64,000 nucleotides of DNA from Azospirillum thermophilum (lineage in GTDB: Bacteria; Pseudomonadota; Alphaproteobacteria; Azospirillales; Azospirillaceae): positions 62,001-126,000 of the forward strand of contig NZ_CP029357.1 of assembly GCF_003130795.1 (NCBI RefSeq). The letters run 5' to 3'. The position numbers and the translations under genes are program-made. Every line of letters begins with the position of its first letter. Positions within the stretch are counted from its first letter, which is position 1. The notes beneath the pieces were generated by a model. It had not been told where the DNA came from, made no database searches, and was given only the letters and a program-made list of their open reading frames with translations. Below are positions 1 to 7,262 of the stretch, piece after piece.

Positions 1-1
1 T

Positions 2-1351
2 GCCCTGGAGCGCAACGCCTGGGGCGCCTTCGCGGTCTTCATGACCATCCCGATCGCCATCGCGCTCGGCCTCTACGAGCGGCTGACCGGCAGCTCCAAG
101 GGCGCCACCTATGTCGGTGTCGCCGCCATCGCCGCCTCGGTCGTGGCCGGCCCCTACATCCAGGGCACCGTGCTGGGCAACTGGCTGACCCTGCATGCCG
201 AGACCGTGGCGCTGATCCTGCCGATCTACGCCTTCTTCGCCACCGCCCTGCCGGTGTGGCTGCTGCTGACCCCGCGCGGCTACCTGTCGAGCTTCATGAA
301 GATCGGCGTGTTCGGCGCGCTCGTCATCGGCGTCGTCTTCATCAACCCGGAGATCCGCTTCCCGGCCCTGACCGACTTCATCTACGGCGGCGGCCCGGTG
401 CTGAAGGGCCCGGTGTGGCCGTTCATCTCGATCACCATCGCCTGCGGCGCCATCTCCGGCTTCCATGCCTTCATCGGGTCGGGCACCACGCCCAAGCTGA
501 TCGACAAGTGGAGCGACATCCGTCCGGTGGCCTTCGGCGGCATGCTGGCGGAATGCGTGGTCGGCGTCATGGCGCTGATCGCCGCCACCGCCCTGCACCC
601 GGCCGACTATTTCGCCATCAACTCCGCGCCGGCCGCCTTCCAGGCGCTGGGCATGCAGGTGGTCGACCTGCCGCGGCTGAGCCAGGAGATCGGCCTCGAC
701 CTCTACGGCCGCACCGGCGGCGCCGTGACGCTGGCCGTCGGCATGACCGAGATCTTCACCCGCCTGCCGTGGTTCAGCAGCCTCGCCTCCTACTTCTTCC
801 AGTTCGTCGTGATGTTCGAGGCGGTGTTCATCCTGACCGCCGTGGACAGCGGCACCCGCGTCGCCCGTTACCTGATCCAGGACCTGGGTGGCGACCTCTA
901 TGCCCCGCTGAAGCGGCTCGACTGGGTCCCCGGTTCGATCGGTGCGAGCGTGCTGGCCTGCGTGGCCTGGGGCTACCTGCTGACCTCGGGCGACATCAAC
1001 TCGGTCTGGGCCCTGTTCGGCGTGTCGAACCAGCTGATGGCCTCGGTCGGCCTGATCATCGGCGCCACCATCATCCTGCGCCTGTCGCAGAAGCGGGCCT
1101 ACATGCTGACCTGCCTGGTCCCGCTGGCCTACCTGTTCGTCACGGTGAACTATGCCGGCTACTGGATGATCGCCAACGTCTACCTGAACCCCGGCGTCAA
1201 GGGCTACAGCGTCTTCAACGCCGCCATCTCGATCATCATGCTGGCGCTGGGCTTCATCATCCTCTTCGCCGCCCTGAAGAAGTGGAAGGAACTGCTGCAG
1301 GTCCACAAGGCCACCCTGGCCGATACGGTGGCCGCCACCGCGGCCGAGTGA
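2..1351 (+). CDS. cstA: CstA-family transporter, C-terminal part (5' end outside window)
   Basis: The reading frame is open from base 2, so the gene starts upstream of the window; the ATG at 41 is internal. About 449 residues are visible, almost all hydrophobic, with roughly nine to ten membrane helices. The stretch AISGFHAFIGSGTTPKLIDK and the following Met-Leu-Ala-Glu region are typical of the carbon-starvation protein CstA/BtsT family. Known E. coli members import pyruvate or peptides. The gene lies 78 bp upstream of pflB on the same strand, so a pyruvate uptake role is plausible (inference). It ends in a hydrophilic Ala-rich tail. Confidence 0.85.
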   Translation, partial: ALERNAWGAFAVFMTIPIAIALGLYERLTGSSKGATYVGVAAIAASVVAGPYIQGTVLGNWLTLHAETVALILPIYAFFATALPVWLLLTPRGYLSSFMKIGVFGALVIGVVFINPEIRFPALTDFIYGGGPVLKGPVWPFISITIACGAISGFHAFIGSGTTPKLIDKWSDIRPVAFGGMLAECVVGVMALIAATALHPADYFAINSAPAAFQALGMQVVDLPRLSQEIGLDLYGRTGGAVTLAVGMTEIFTRLPWFSSLASYFFQFVVMFEAVFILTAVDSGTRVARYLIQDLGGDLYAPLKRLDWVPGSIGASVLACVAWGYLLTSGDINSVWALFGVSNQLMASVGLIIGATIILRLSQKRAYMLTCLVPLAYLFVTVNYAGYWMIANVYLNPGVKGYSVFNAAISIIMLALGFIILFAALKKWKELLQVHKATLADTVAATAAE

Positions 1352-1381
1352 GCGACCCGGCAGTTCTCCTCGGAACCAGGA

Positions 1382-1407
1382 GGGGGGCCGCCAGCGGGCG
1401 GCCTCCC
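1382..1407 (+). terminator. Stem-loop between cstA and pflB
   Basis: GGCCGCC at 1386-1392 pairs with GGCGGCC at 1397-1403 across AGCG. G-C pairs and one G-U pair extend the stem outward. No clear U-run follows, so it may be a weak terminator or an mRNA-stabilising hairpin that separates cstA and pflB expression. Confidence 0.35.
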
Positions 1408-1429
1408 TTGAAACCGGAAGGTCAAGACA

Positions 1430-3715
1430 ATGGATACGCTGTTGACGGAATCGATGGTCCCTTCGCTGGCCGAGACGCCGTCCCTCAACCCCTGGCGCGG
1501 CTTCGCCGGTGGAACCTGGCGGCAGGAGGTCAACGTCCGCGACTTCATCCTGCAGAACGTGACGCCCTACGAGGGTGATGCGGCCTTCGTTGCGGGCCCG
1601 ACGGGCAAGACGAAGCAGCTCTGGGACGAGGTGGCGGAGCTCCTGAAGAAGGAGCGGGCGAGCAAAGGCGGCGTGCTCGACGCCGATACCGAGGTCTTCT
1701 CCTCGATCACCTCGCACGCCCCGGGCTACATCGACCAGGACCTCGAGCTCATCGTCGGCCTGCAGACCGAAAAGCCCCTCAAGCGCGCCATCTTGCCCTT
1801 CGGCGGCTGGCGCATGGTCAAGAACGGCCTCGAGGCCTACGGCTACACCCCCTCGCCCAAGCTCGAGGAGGTCTTCCCGGCCCTGCGCAAGACCCACAAC
1901 GACGGCGTCTTCGACGCCTACTCCGAGGAGGCCCTGCGCTGCCGCAAGTCCGGCGTCATCACCGGGCTGCCCGACGCCTACGGCCGCGGCCGCATCATCG
2001 GCGACTACCGCCGCCTCGCGCTCTACGGCGCCGACTTCCTGATCGAGGACAAGAAGGCCCAGGTCAAGTCGCTCGAGCTCAACAGCCTCGACGAGGATAC
2101 CCTGCGCCTGCGCGAGGAGCTGGCCGAGCAGATCAAGGCCCTCAAGGACTTGGTCAAGATGGCCAAGTCCTACGGCTTCGACGTCGCCCGCCCGGCCGCC
2201 AACGCCCGCGAGGCGGTGCAGTGGACCTACCTGGCCTATCTGGCGGCGGTCAAGGAGGCCAACGGTGCCGCCATGTCCTTGGGCCGCGTCTCCAGCTTCC
2301 TCGACGTCTACATCGAGCGCGACCTGCGCGAGGGCACGCTGTGCGAGGCCGAGGCCCAGGCGCTGATCGACCACTTCGTCATGAAGCTCCGCATGGTCCG
2401 CTTCCTGCGCACGCCGGAATACGACCAGCTGTTCTCCGGCGACCCGACCTGGGTGACCGAGTGCATCGGCGGCATGGCGCTGGACGGCCGGCCGCTGGTG
2501 ACGAAGAACAGCTTCCGCATGCTGCAGACCCTGCACAACCTCGGCCCGGCGCCCGAGCCGAACCTGACGGTGCTGTGGTCGGAGAAGCTGCCGGAGGGCT
2601 TCAAGGCCTTCTGCGCCGAGACCTCGATCAGGACCTGCTCGCTGCAGTATGAGAGCGACGACCTGATGCGGCCCTACTGGGGCGACGACTACGGCATCGC
2701 CTGCTGCGTCTCGGCCATGCGCATCGGCAAGCAGATGCAGTTCTTCGGCGCCCGCGCCAACCTGGCCAAGACGCTGTTGTACGCCATCAACGGCGGGCGC
2801 GACGAGGTGTCGGGCGAGCAGGTCGGCCCGGCCTTCGCGCCGGTCACCGGCGACGTGCTCGACTACGACACGGTGGTGGCGCGCTTCGTGCCGATGATGG
2901 AGTGGCTGGCCAAGGCCTACATGAACGCGCTCAACACCATCCACTACATGCACGACAAGTACATGTACGAGCGGCTGGAGATGGCGCTGCACGACCGCGA
3001 CATCCTGCGCACCATGGCCTGCGGCATCGCCGGCCTGTCGGTGGTGGCGGACAGCCTGTCGGCGATCCGGCACGCCACGGTGAAGGTGGTGCGCGACGAG
3101 CGCGGGCTGGCGACCGACTTCGTGATCGAGGGCGAGTACCCGGCCTTCGGCAACAACGACGAGCGGGTGGACGCCATCGCGACCTGGCTGGTCGAGACCT
3201 TCATGGGGATGCTGCGCAAGCAGAAGACCTACCGCAACGCGCTGCCGACGCAGTCGGTGCTGACCATCACCTCCAACGTGGTGTACGGCAAGAAGACGGG
3301 CAACACGCCGGACGGCCGCAAGGCCGGCCAGCCCTTCGCGCCGGGGGCCAACCCGATGCACGGGCGGGACAGGAAGGGGGCGGTGGCCTCGATGGCGTCG
3401 GTGGCGAAGCTGCCCTACGCGCACGCGCAGGACGGCATCAGCTACACCTTCACCATCGTGCCGGGTGCCCTGGGCCGCACCGAGGGCGAGCGGGTGGACA
3501 ATCTGGTGGGTCTGCTCGACGGCTACTTCGCCCAGGGCGGCCACCACATCAACGTCAACGTCTTCGACCGCGAGACGCTGCTGCACGCCATGGACCATCC
3601 GGAGCTCTATCCGCAGCTCACCATCCGGGTGTCCGGCTATGCCGTCAACTTCATCAAGCTGACGCGCGAGCAGCAGCTCGACGTCATCTCCCGGACCTTC
3701 CATGACAAGCACTGA
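1430..3715 (+). CDS. pflB: Pyruvate formate-lyase (formate C-acetyltransferase)
   Basis: This 761-residue cytosolic glycyl-radical enzyme converts pyruvate and CoA to acetyl-CoA and formate. The catalytic cysteine pair is Cys425-Cys426 (IACCVSAMR), matching Cys418/419 of the E. coli enzyme. The radical glycine is Gly736 in RVSGYAVNF near the C-terminus. Length and the N-terminal EVNVRDFI block match the E. coli protein (760 residues). The ATG is preceded by CGGAAGG about 8 bases upstream. The enzyme needs the radical-SAM activase PflA, which is not in this window. A FocA-type formate channel lies at the far end (about 62 kb). Confidence 0.96.
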   Translation: MDTLLTESMVPSLAETPSLNPWRGFAGGTWRQEVNVRDFILQNVTPYEGDAAFVAGPTGKTKQLWDEVAELLKKERASKGGVLDADTEVFSSITSHAPGYIDQDLELIVGLQTEKPLKRAILPFGGWRMVKNGLEAYGYTPSPKLEEVFPALRKTHNDGVFDAYSEEALRCRKSGVITGLPDAYGRGRIIGDYRRLALYGADFLIEDKKAQVKSLELNSLDEDTLRLREELAEQIKALKDLVKMAKSYGFDVARPAANAREAVQWTYLAYLAAVKEANGAAMSLGRVSSFLDVYIERDLREGTLCEAEAQALIDHFVMKLRMVRFLRTPEYDQLFSGDPTWVTECIGGMALDGRPLVTKNSFRMLQTLHNLGPAPEPNLTVLWSEKLPEGFKAFCAETSIRTCSLQYESDDLMRPYWGDDYGIACCVSAMRIGKQMQFFGARANLAKTLLYAINGGRDEVSGEQVGPAFAPVTGDVLDYDTVVARFVPMMEWLAKAYMNALNTIHYMHDKYMYERLEMALHDRDILRTMACGIAGLSVVADSLSAIRHATVKVVRDERGLATDFVIEGEYPAFGNNDERVDAIATWLVETFMGMLRKQKTYRNALPTQSVLTITSNVVYGKKTGNTPDGRKAGQPFAPGANPMHGRDRKGAVASMASVAKLPYAHAQDGISYTFTIVPGALGRTEGERVDNLVGLLDGYFAQGGHHINVNVFDRETLLHAMDHPELYPQLTIRVSGYAVNFIKLTREQQLDVISRTFHDKH

Positions 3716-3756
3716 CGCCATGGCGGGGTCCTGACCGGGAGAGGGGCCGGATTGTG

Positions 3757-3785
3757 CGGATTGTGCAGGTCCCGTTTGCTGCACA
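3757..3785. repeat. Inverted-repeat element, copy 1 (TTGTGCA-N12-TGCACA)
   Basis: CGGATTGTGCA at 3757-3767 is followed after exactly 12 bases by TGCACA. The same 11-mer, spacing and right arm occur at 62270-62303. An extra CGGATTGTGC overlaps the left side (3748-3757). The element sits just after pflB. It could be a small dispersed repeat or a protein-binding site; its function is unknown. Confidence 0.45.
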
Positions 3786-3820
3786 GTGCGTGCTGTCCGG
3801 CCCTTGCCCTTTTCTTTCAA

Positions 3821-3848
3821 CGGCCTGCGGATGATCGTCCGCAGGCCG
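3821..3848 (+). terminator. Terminator-like hairpin after pflB
   Basis: CGGCCTGCGGA (3821-3831) and TCCGCAGGCCG (3838-3848) form a perfect 11-bp stem with a 6-base loop, followed by TCCTTGTG. The U-tract is weak. It lies between pflB and the convergent hpf-like gene. Confidence 0.55.
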
Positions 3849-3963
3849 TCCTTGTGCGGCGGCTGCACCGTCCGGTCCGCCGGCAAGCGGCCGGAAAACG
3901 GCACCGGCGGCGGAAGCCGCCTCCCGCCGCCGGTGCCGCTCAGGATGGATCACTCACGCGCTG

Positions 3964-4314
3964 TTACGGCAGAGCATGTGCCTTGACGTCCTGGCGAAGA
4001 CGCCGGGTGTAGTCCTCCAGCTCGCGGCGCATGGCATCGAACGCATCGCGGATGGCCACCCGCGGGTCCTCGTGGGCCTGATCCTCCGGCCCCTGCCGGC
4101 TGGTCACCAGCTCGGCCTGCGGGACGGTGAGGACGATGCGGACTTCGTAGAGCTTGCCCTTGTACTGATGCCGGTGCGGCGATTCGACGATGACCCGGCA
4201 GCCCATGATGTCCTGGCAGAAGCGCTCGAGCTTGCCTGCCTGCTCCCGGATGATGAAGTCCAGGGCCGGCGACGGGTCCATGTTCCGGAACACGATCTGC
4301 AACGGAAGACGCAT
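3964..4314 (-). CDS. Short ribosome hibernation factor (HPF/RaiA, S30AE family)
   Basis: A 116-residue protein starting MRLPLQIVF and carrying the S30AE-type beta-alpha fold pattern, including the YEVRIVLTVP strand followed by a charged helix. Family members bind the small ribosomal subunit in stationary phase or anoxia and stop translation. It lacks the C-terminal dimerisation domain of long HPF. GGAGG lies 6 bases before the ATG. An FNR-like box about 100 bp upstream and the pflB neighbour suggest induction at low oxygen. The exact subfamily is not certain. Confidence 0.8.
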   Translation of the reverse strand: MRLPLQIVFRNMDPSPALDFIIREQAGKLERFCQDIMGCRVIVESPHRHQYKGKLYEVRIVLTVPQAELVTSRQGPEDQAHEDPRVAIRDAFDAMRRELEDYTRRLRQDVKAHALP

Positions 4315-4409
4315 GTGTGCCTCCTGTCTTCCAGGCGGATGGGCGGGGAAATCCCGGGCACCCGACATGCGGTGATGATGTCAGTCTAGCAGCGGAGGGG
4401 AACGCGGCA

Positions 4410-4423
4410 TTAACCTGCATCAA
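4410..4423 (-). promoter_or_regulatory. FNR/FixK-like box upstream of the hpf-like gene
   Basis: Read on the minus strand the site is TTGATGCAGGTTAA, which matches 8 of 10 informative positions of TTGATN4ATCAA with a perfect left half. It lies about 100 bp upstream of the start codon at 4314. No strong gene lies on the other side, so it most likely serves the hibernation factor. Confidence 0.4.
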
Positions 4424-4522
4424 TGCGCAGGCCACGCTTCGGCGTAGACTATGGGAGATCCGTGATGGGAGATCCGCTGCGGAACCGCCGGAGGGCGGCG
4501 GCCCCGCCCCGTCCTTTCCCCC

Positions 4523-5290
4523 TTACACCCCTTCCCCATGCTGGCCCTGCTGGGTCAGCGTGGCGATGAAGCGTTTGGTCCGCTCGCGCGCCGGCTGGGT
4601 GAACAGCGTGCGGGACGGGCCGGTCTCCACCACCTCGCCGCCCTCCAGGAACACCACCTCGTGCGCGATGCGCGAGGCCAGACGCAGGTCGTGCGTCGCC
4701 ATCACCATGGTGGTGCCCTCCTCGGCCAGCTTGCCCAGCACCTCCACCACCTCGCCCGACAGCTCGGGATCGAGGGCGGAGGTCGGCTCGTCGCACAGCA
4801 GGACGCGGGGCGACGGGGCGAGCGCGCGGGCGATGGCGACGCGCTGCTGCTGGCCGCCGGACAGGGTGGCGGGCCAGGCGTCCGCCTTGTGGGCCATGCC
4901 GACCTTGTCGAGCAGGGCCATCGCCCGTTCGCGCGCCCTGGCCGCCGGCCATTTCTGCACGGTGACCAGCCCCTCCATCACATTCTCGACCGCGGTGCGG
5001 TGGGGGAAGAGCTGGAAGTTCTGGAACACCATGCCGGTCTGGCCGCGCAGCCGCTGGATGTCCTTCCAGCCGGGCCGGGAGGCGGGATGGAAGGCCAGCT
5101 CCTCCTCGCCGATCCGCACGGTGCCGGCGGTCGGGATCTCCAGCAGGTTGATGCAGCGCAGCAGCGTGCTCTTGCCGCCGCCGGACGGGCCGATCAGGGC
5201 GGTGACCCGCCCCTCCGCCACGGTCAGCGTGACGCCTTTCAGGACGGTCAGGTCGCCGAAGCGCTTCTCGATGTCAGACAGCCGGATCAC
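4523..5290 (-). CDS. tcyN: Cystine/polar amino acid ABC transporter, ATP-binding protein
   Basis: A 255-residue ABC ATPase. It has Walker A GPSGGGKST, Q-loop VFQNFQLFPH, signature LSGGQQQR and Walker B VLLCDEPTSALDP. The GTG start at 5290 overlaps the stop of the permease gene (GTGA arrangement), so the two are translationally coupled. Together with the permease and a FliY-like binding protein it forms an importer, most likely for cystine. The symbol rests on the partner binding protein, not on this subunit alone. Confidence 0.85.
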   Translation of the reverse strand: MIRLSDIEKRFGDLTVLKGVTLTVAEGRVTALIGPSGGGKSTLLRCINLLEIPTAGTVRIGEEELAFHPASRPGWKDIQRLRGQTGMVFQNFQLFPHRTAVENVMEGLVTVQKWPAARARERAMALLDKVGMAHKADAWPATLSGGQQQRVAIARALAPSPRVLLCDEPTSALDPELSGEVVEVLGKLAEEGTTMVMATHDLRLASRIAHEVVFLEGGEVVETGPSRTLFTQPARERTKRFIATLTQQGQHGEGV

Positions 5291-5967
5291 GACTTGGCCT
5301 CCAGGAAGCCGCCGTACCGCCCCAGCCGGCGTTCCAGCCGGTCCTGCAGGGCCGAGAGGACGGAACTCAGCACGAGATAGATCAGCGCCGCCTCGACATA
5401 GAGGATCAGCGGCTCGTAGGTGGTCGCGACGATGCGCTGGGCGGCCTGGAACAGCTCCGGCACGGTGATGGCCGCGGCGAGCGAGGTGTCCTTGACCAGC
5501 GAGATGAAGCTGTTGGACAGCGGCGGCACCGCCACCCGGGCGGCCTGCGGCAGGATGGTCCGCCGCATCGCCTGGCTCCAGTTCATGCCGATCGAATAGG
5601 CGGCCTCCCACTGGCCCTTCGGCACCGAGCCGATGGCGGCGCGCACGATCTCCGACGTGTAGGCGCCGACATTCAGCGTGAAGCCGATCAGCGCCGCCGG
5701 AAAGGCGTCCAGCACGATGCCGGCGCTCGGCAGGCCGTAGAAGATCAGGAAAAGCTGCACCAGCAGCGGCGTGCCGCGGATGATCCAGACATAGAAGCGG
5801 ACGACGGCCGCCAGCGGCCGCGGGCCGAACAGGCGGATGACCGCCGTCACCAGCCCCACCGTCAGGCCGAGCGCGAAGGAGGCCAGCGTCAGGGGAACGG
5901 TGAAGACCAGCGCCGCCCACAGCAGCGACGGAAACGAGTCCGCCATCAGGGTAAGCCAGTGCAGCAC
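5287..5967 (-). CDS. tcyL: Cystine/polar amino acid ABC transporter, permease
   Basis: A 226-residue inner-membrane permease of the HisM/GlnP type with about five helices. The EAA loop is visible as EAAYSIGMNWSQAM, followed by ILPQAARVAVPPL. The start is GTG at 5967 with GAGAGG upstream; an in-frame ATG lies seven codons later. It is the middle gene of a binding protein-permease-ATPase operon and overlaps the ATPase gene by three to four bases. Confidence 0.85.
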   Translation of the reverse strand: MLHWLTLMADSFPSLLWAALVFTVPLTLASFALGLTVGLVTAVIRLFGPRPLAAVVRFYVWIIRGTPLLVQLFLIFYGLPSAGIVLDAFPAALIGFTLNVGAYTSEIVRAAIGSVPKGQWEAAYSIGMNWSQAMRRTILPQAARVAVPPLSNSFISLVKDTSLAAAITVPELFQAAQRIVATTYEPLILYVEAALIYLVLSSVLSALQDRLERRLGRYGGFLEAKS

Positions 5968-6101
5968 GGGAAAGGTGCCTCTCGTGAGGGTCGGGTCCGG
6001 GACAGGGGTTTTCCGGGGAGTCGGGCCGGGCGACAGGCCGCCGAGCGGTCATGGCCGGGCCGGACCCGGCCATGACGACGGACGGCTGCAAGCCCGTCCG
6101 C

Positions 6102-6887
6102 TTACTTCGACACGTCCTCGCCGAAATACTTCTGCGAGATGGCCTTGTAGGTGCCGTCGGCCTTGATGGCCTGCAGCGCGCCATTGATCGCGGCGACCAG
6201 CGCGGTCTCGCCCTTGCGGACGATGATGCCGGAATAGTCGGCCTTGTCCTGCGTCGCCACCACCTTCACGTTGGCGTTCGGCTTCTGCTTCTTGAAGTCG
6301 AGGAAGGACAGGCTGTCGTTGACGGTCGCGTCGGCCCGGCCGTTGAGGACGAGCTGGATCGACTGGTCGAAGCCGTCCGTGCCGACGAGCTGGGCGCCCG
6401 ACGCCTCGGCCAGCTTGCCGAAGTTGCTGGTCAGCGACTGCGCCGACTTCTTGCCCTTCAGGTCGGCGAAGCCCTTGATGGCGTCGTTGTCGCCGCGGAC
6501 GATCAGCACGGCGCGGCTGGTGATGTAGGGGTCGGAGAAGTCGTACTTGGCCTTGCGCGCCTCGGTGATTCCCACCTGGTTGATGACGGCGTCATAGCGG
6601 CGGGCGTCCAGGCCGGCGATCAGCCCGTCCCACTTGCCTTCCAGGAACTCGGCCTTCACGCCGATGCGCTTGGCCACCTCGCGGCCGATCTCGACGTCGA
6701 ATCCGACCAGCGCGCCGGAGGCGTCATGGAAGGTGAAGGGCGCATAGGTTCCCTCGGTCCCGATCTTCAGCACGCCCTCGGACTTGATGCGGTCGAGGTC
6801 CGACTGGGCCTGCGCCTGGACGGGAGCGACGGCGACGGCGGCGGCCTGGAGCAGGCCGGCGACGAGAAGCGATTTCAGCCATTTCAT
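6102..6887 (-). CDS. tcyJ: Cystine-binding periplasmic protein (FliY/TcyJ type)
   Basis: A 261-residue solute-binding protein with an N-terminal signal peptide (MKWLKSLLVAGLL, cleavage after about residue 27). It closely follows E. coli FliY through KWDGLIAGLDARRYDAVIN and the YDFSDPY segment, and shares the FGEDVSK-type C-terminus. This supports cystine or a related amino acid as ligand. It is the first gene of the operon on this strand, 134 bp ahead of the permease. The ATG at 6887 was chosen because it begins the signal peptide. Confidence 0.85.
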   Translation of the reverse strand: MKWLKSLLVAGLLQAAAVAVAPVQAQAQSDLDRIKSEGVLKIGTEGTYAPFTFHDASGALVGFDVEIGREVAKRIGVKAEFLEGKWDGLIAGLDARRYDAVINQVGITEARKAKYDFSDPYITSRAVLIVRGDNDAIKGFADLKGKKSAQSLTSNFGKLAEASGAQLVGTDGFDQSIQLVLNGRADATVNDSLSFLDFKKQKPNANVKVVATQDKADYSGIIVRKGETALVAAINGALQAIKADGTYKAISQKYFGEDVSK

Positions 6888-7262
6888 CGGTTGATGCCCG
6901 GTATTCGTGAGTTGGGATGTCGGGTTGGTCCGCCACCGCGGGGGCGCGCGTTGCGGCGCCGGGCGGTTGCCGGTCACGCTACAGGAAAGCATATCGGCCG
7001 ACAAGGGAACAAACTACCTAATTAGCGCACATCAACTGTATTTAGTGAGTACCACAAACATGTAGATTGGGAAATCGGCCCGGCGCGCCGCCTTGGCGGC
7101 GATCCGCCCTGCCGCCTTGGCGGCGATCCGTCCTGGAGCATGAACAGGCAGGCGCCGGAACGGTTCACCGCCACCGCGCGGTGCGTCGATCGGTCCGGGC
7201 GAGCCATATTGGGATACAAACGAAAAAGGAGTACCACTCTGGCTTGGCGGGGGGACGGTGCC
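6888..7262. other. Intergenic region between tcyJ and the GGDEF-EAL gene
   Basis: This 375-bp divergent region should hold both promoters. Its middle part (about 7005-7070) is clearly more AT-rich than the surroundings. A 24-bp tandem duplication lies at 7087-7134. No gene is supported here. Confidence 0.5.
7087..7134. repeat. 24-bp tandem duplication containing palindromes
   Basis: Two copies of a 24-base unit (7087-7110 and 7111-7134) differ at one base. Each contains GCCGCCTTGGCGGC, a perfect palindrome able to form a short hairpin. It lies upstream of the GGDEF-EAL gene. It may be an operator pair or a simple slippage product. Confidence 0.6.

Noticed and set aside
4451..4476. Direct repeat of ATGGGAGATCCG between the hpf-like and ABC transporter genes
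   Set aside because: Only two short copies with no symmetry or promoter relation. It is most likely a small local duplication with no assigned role.
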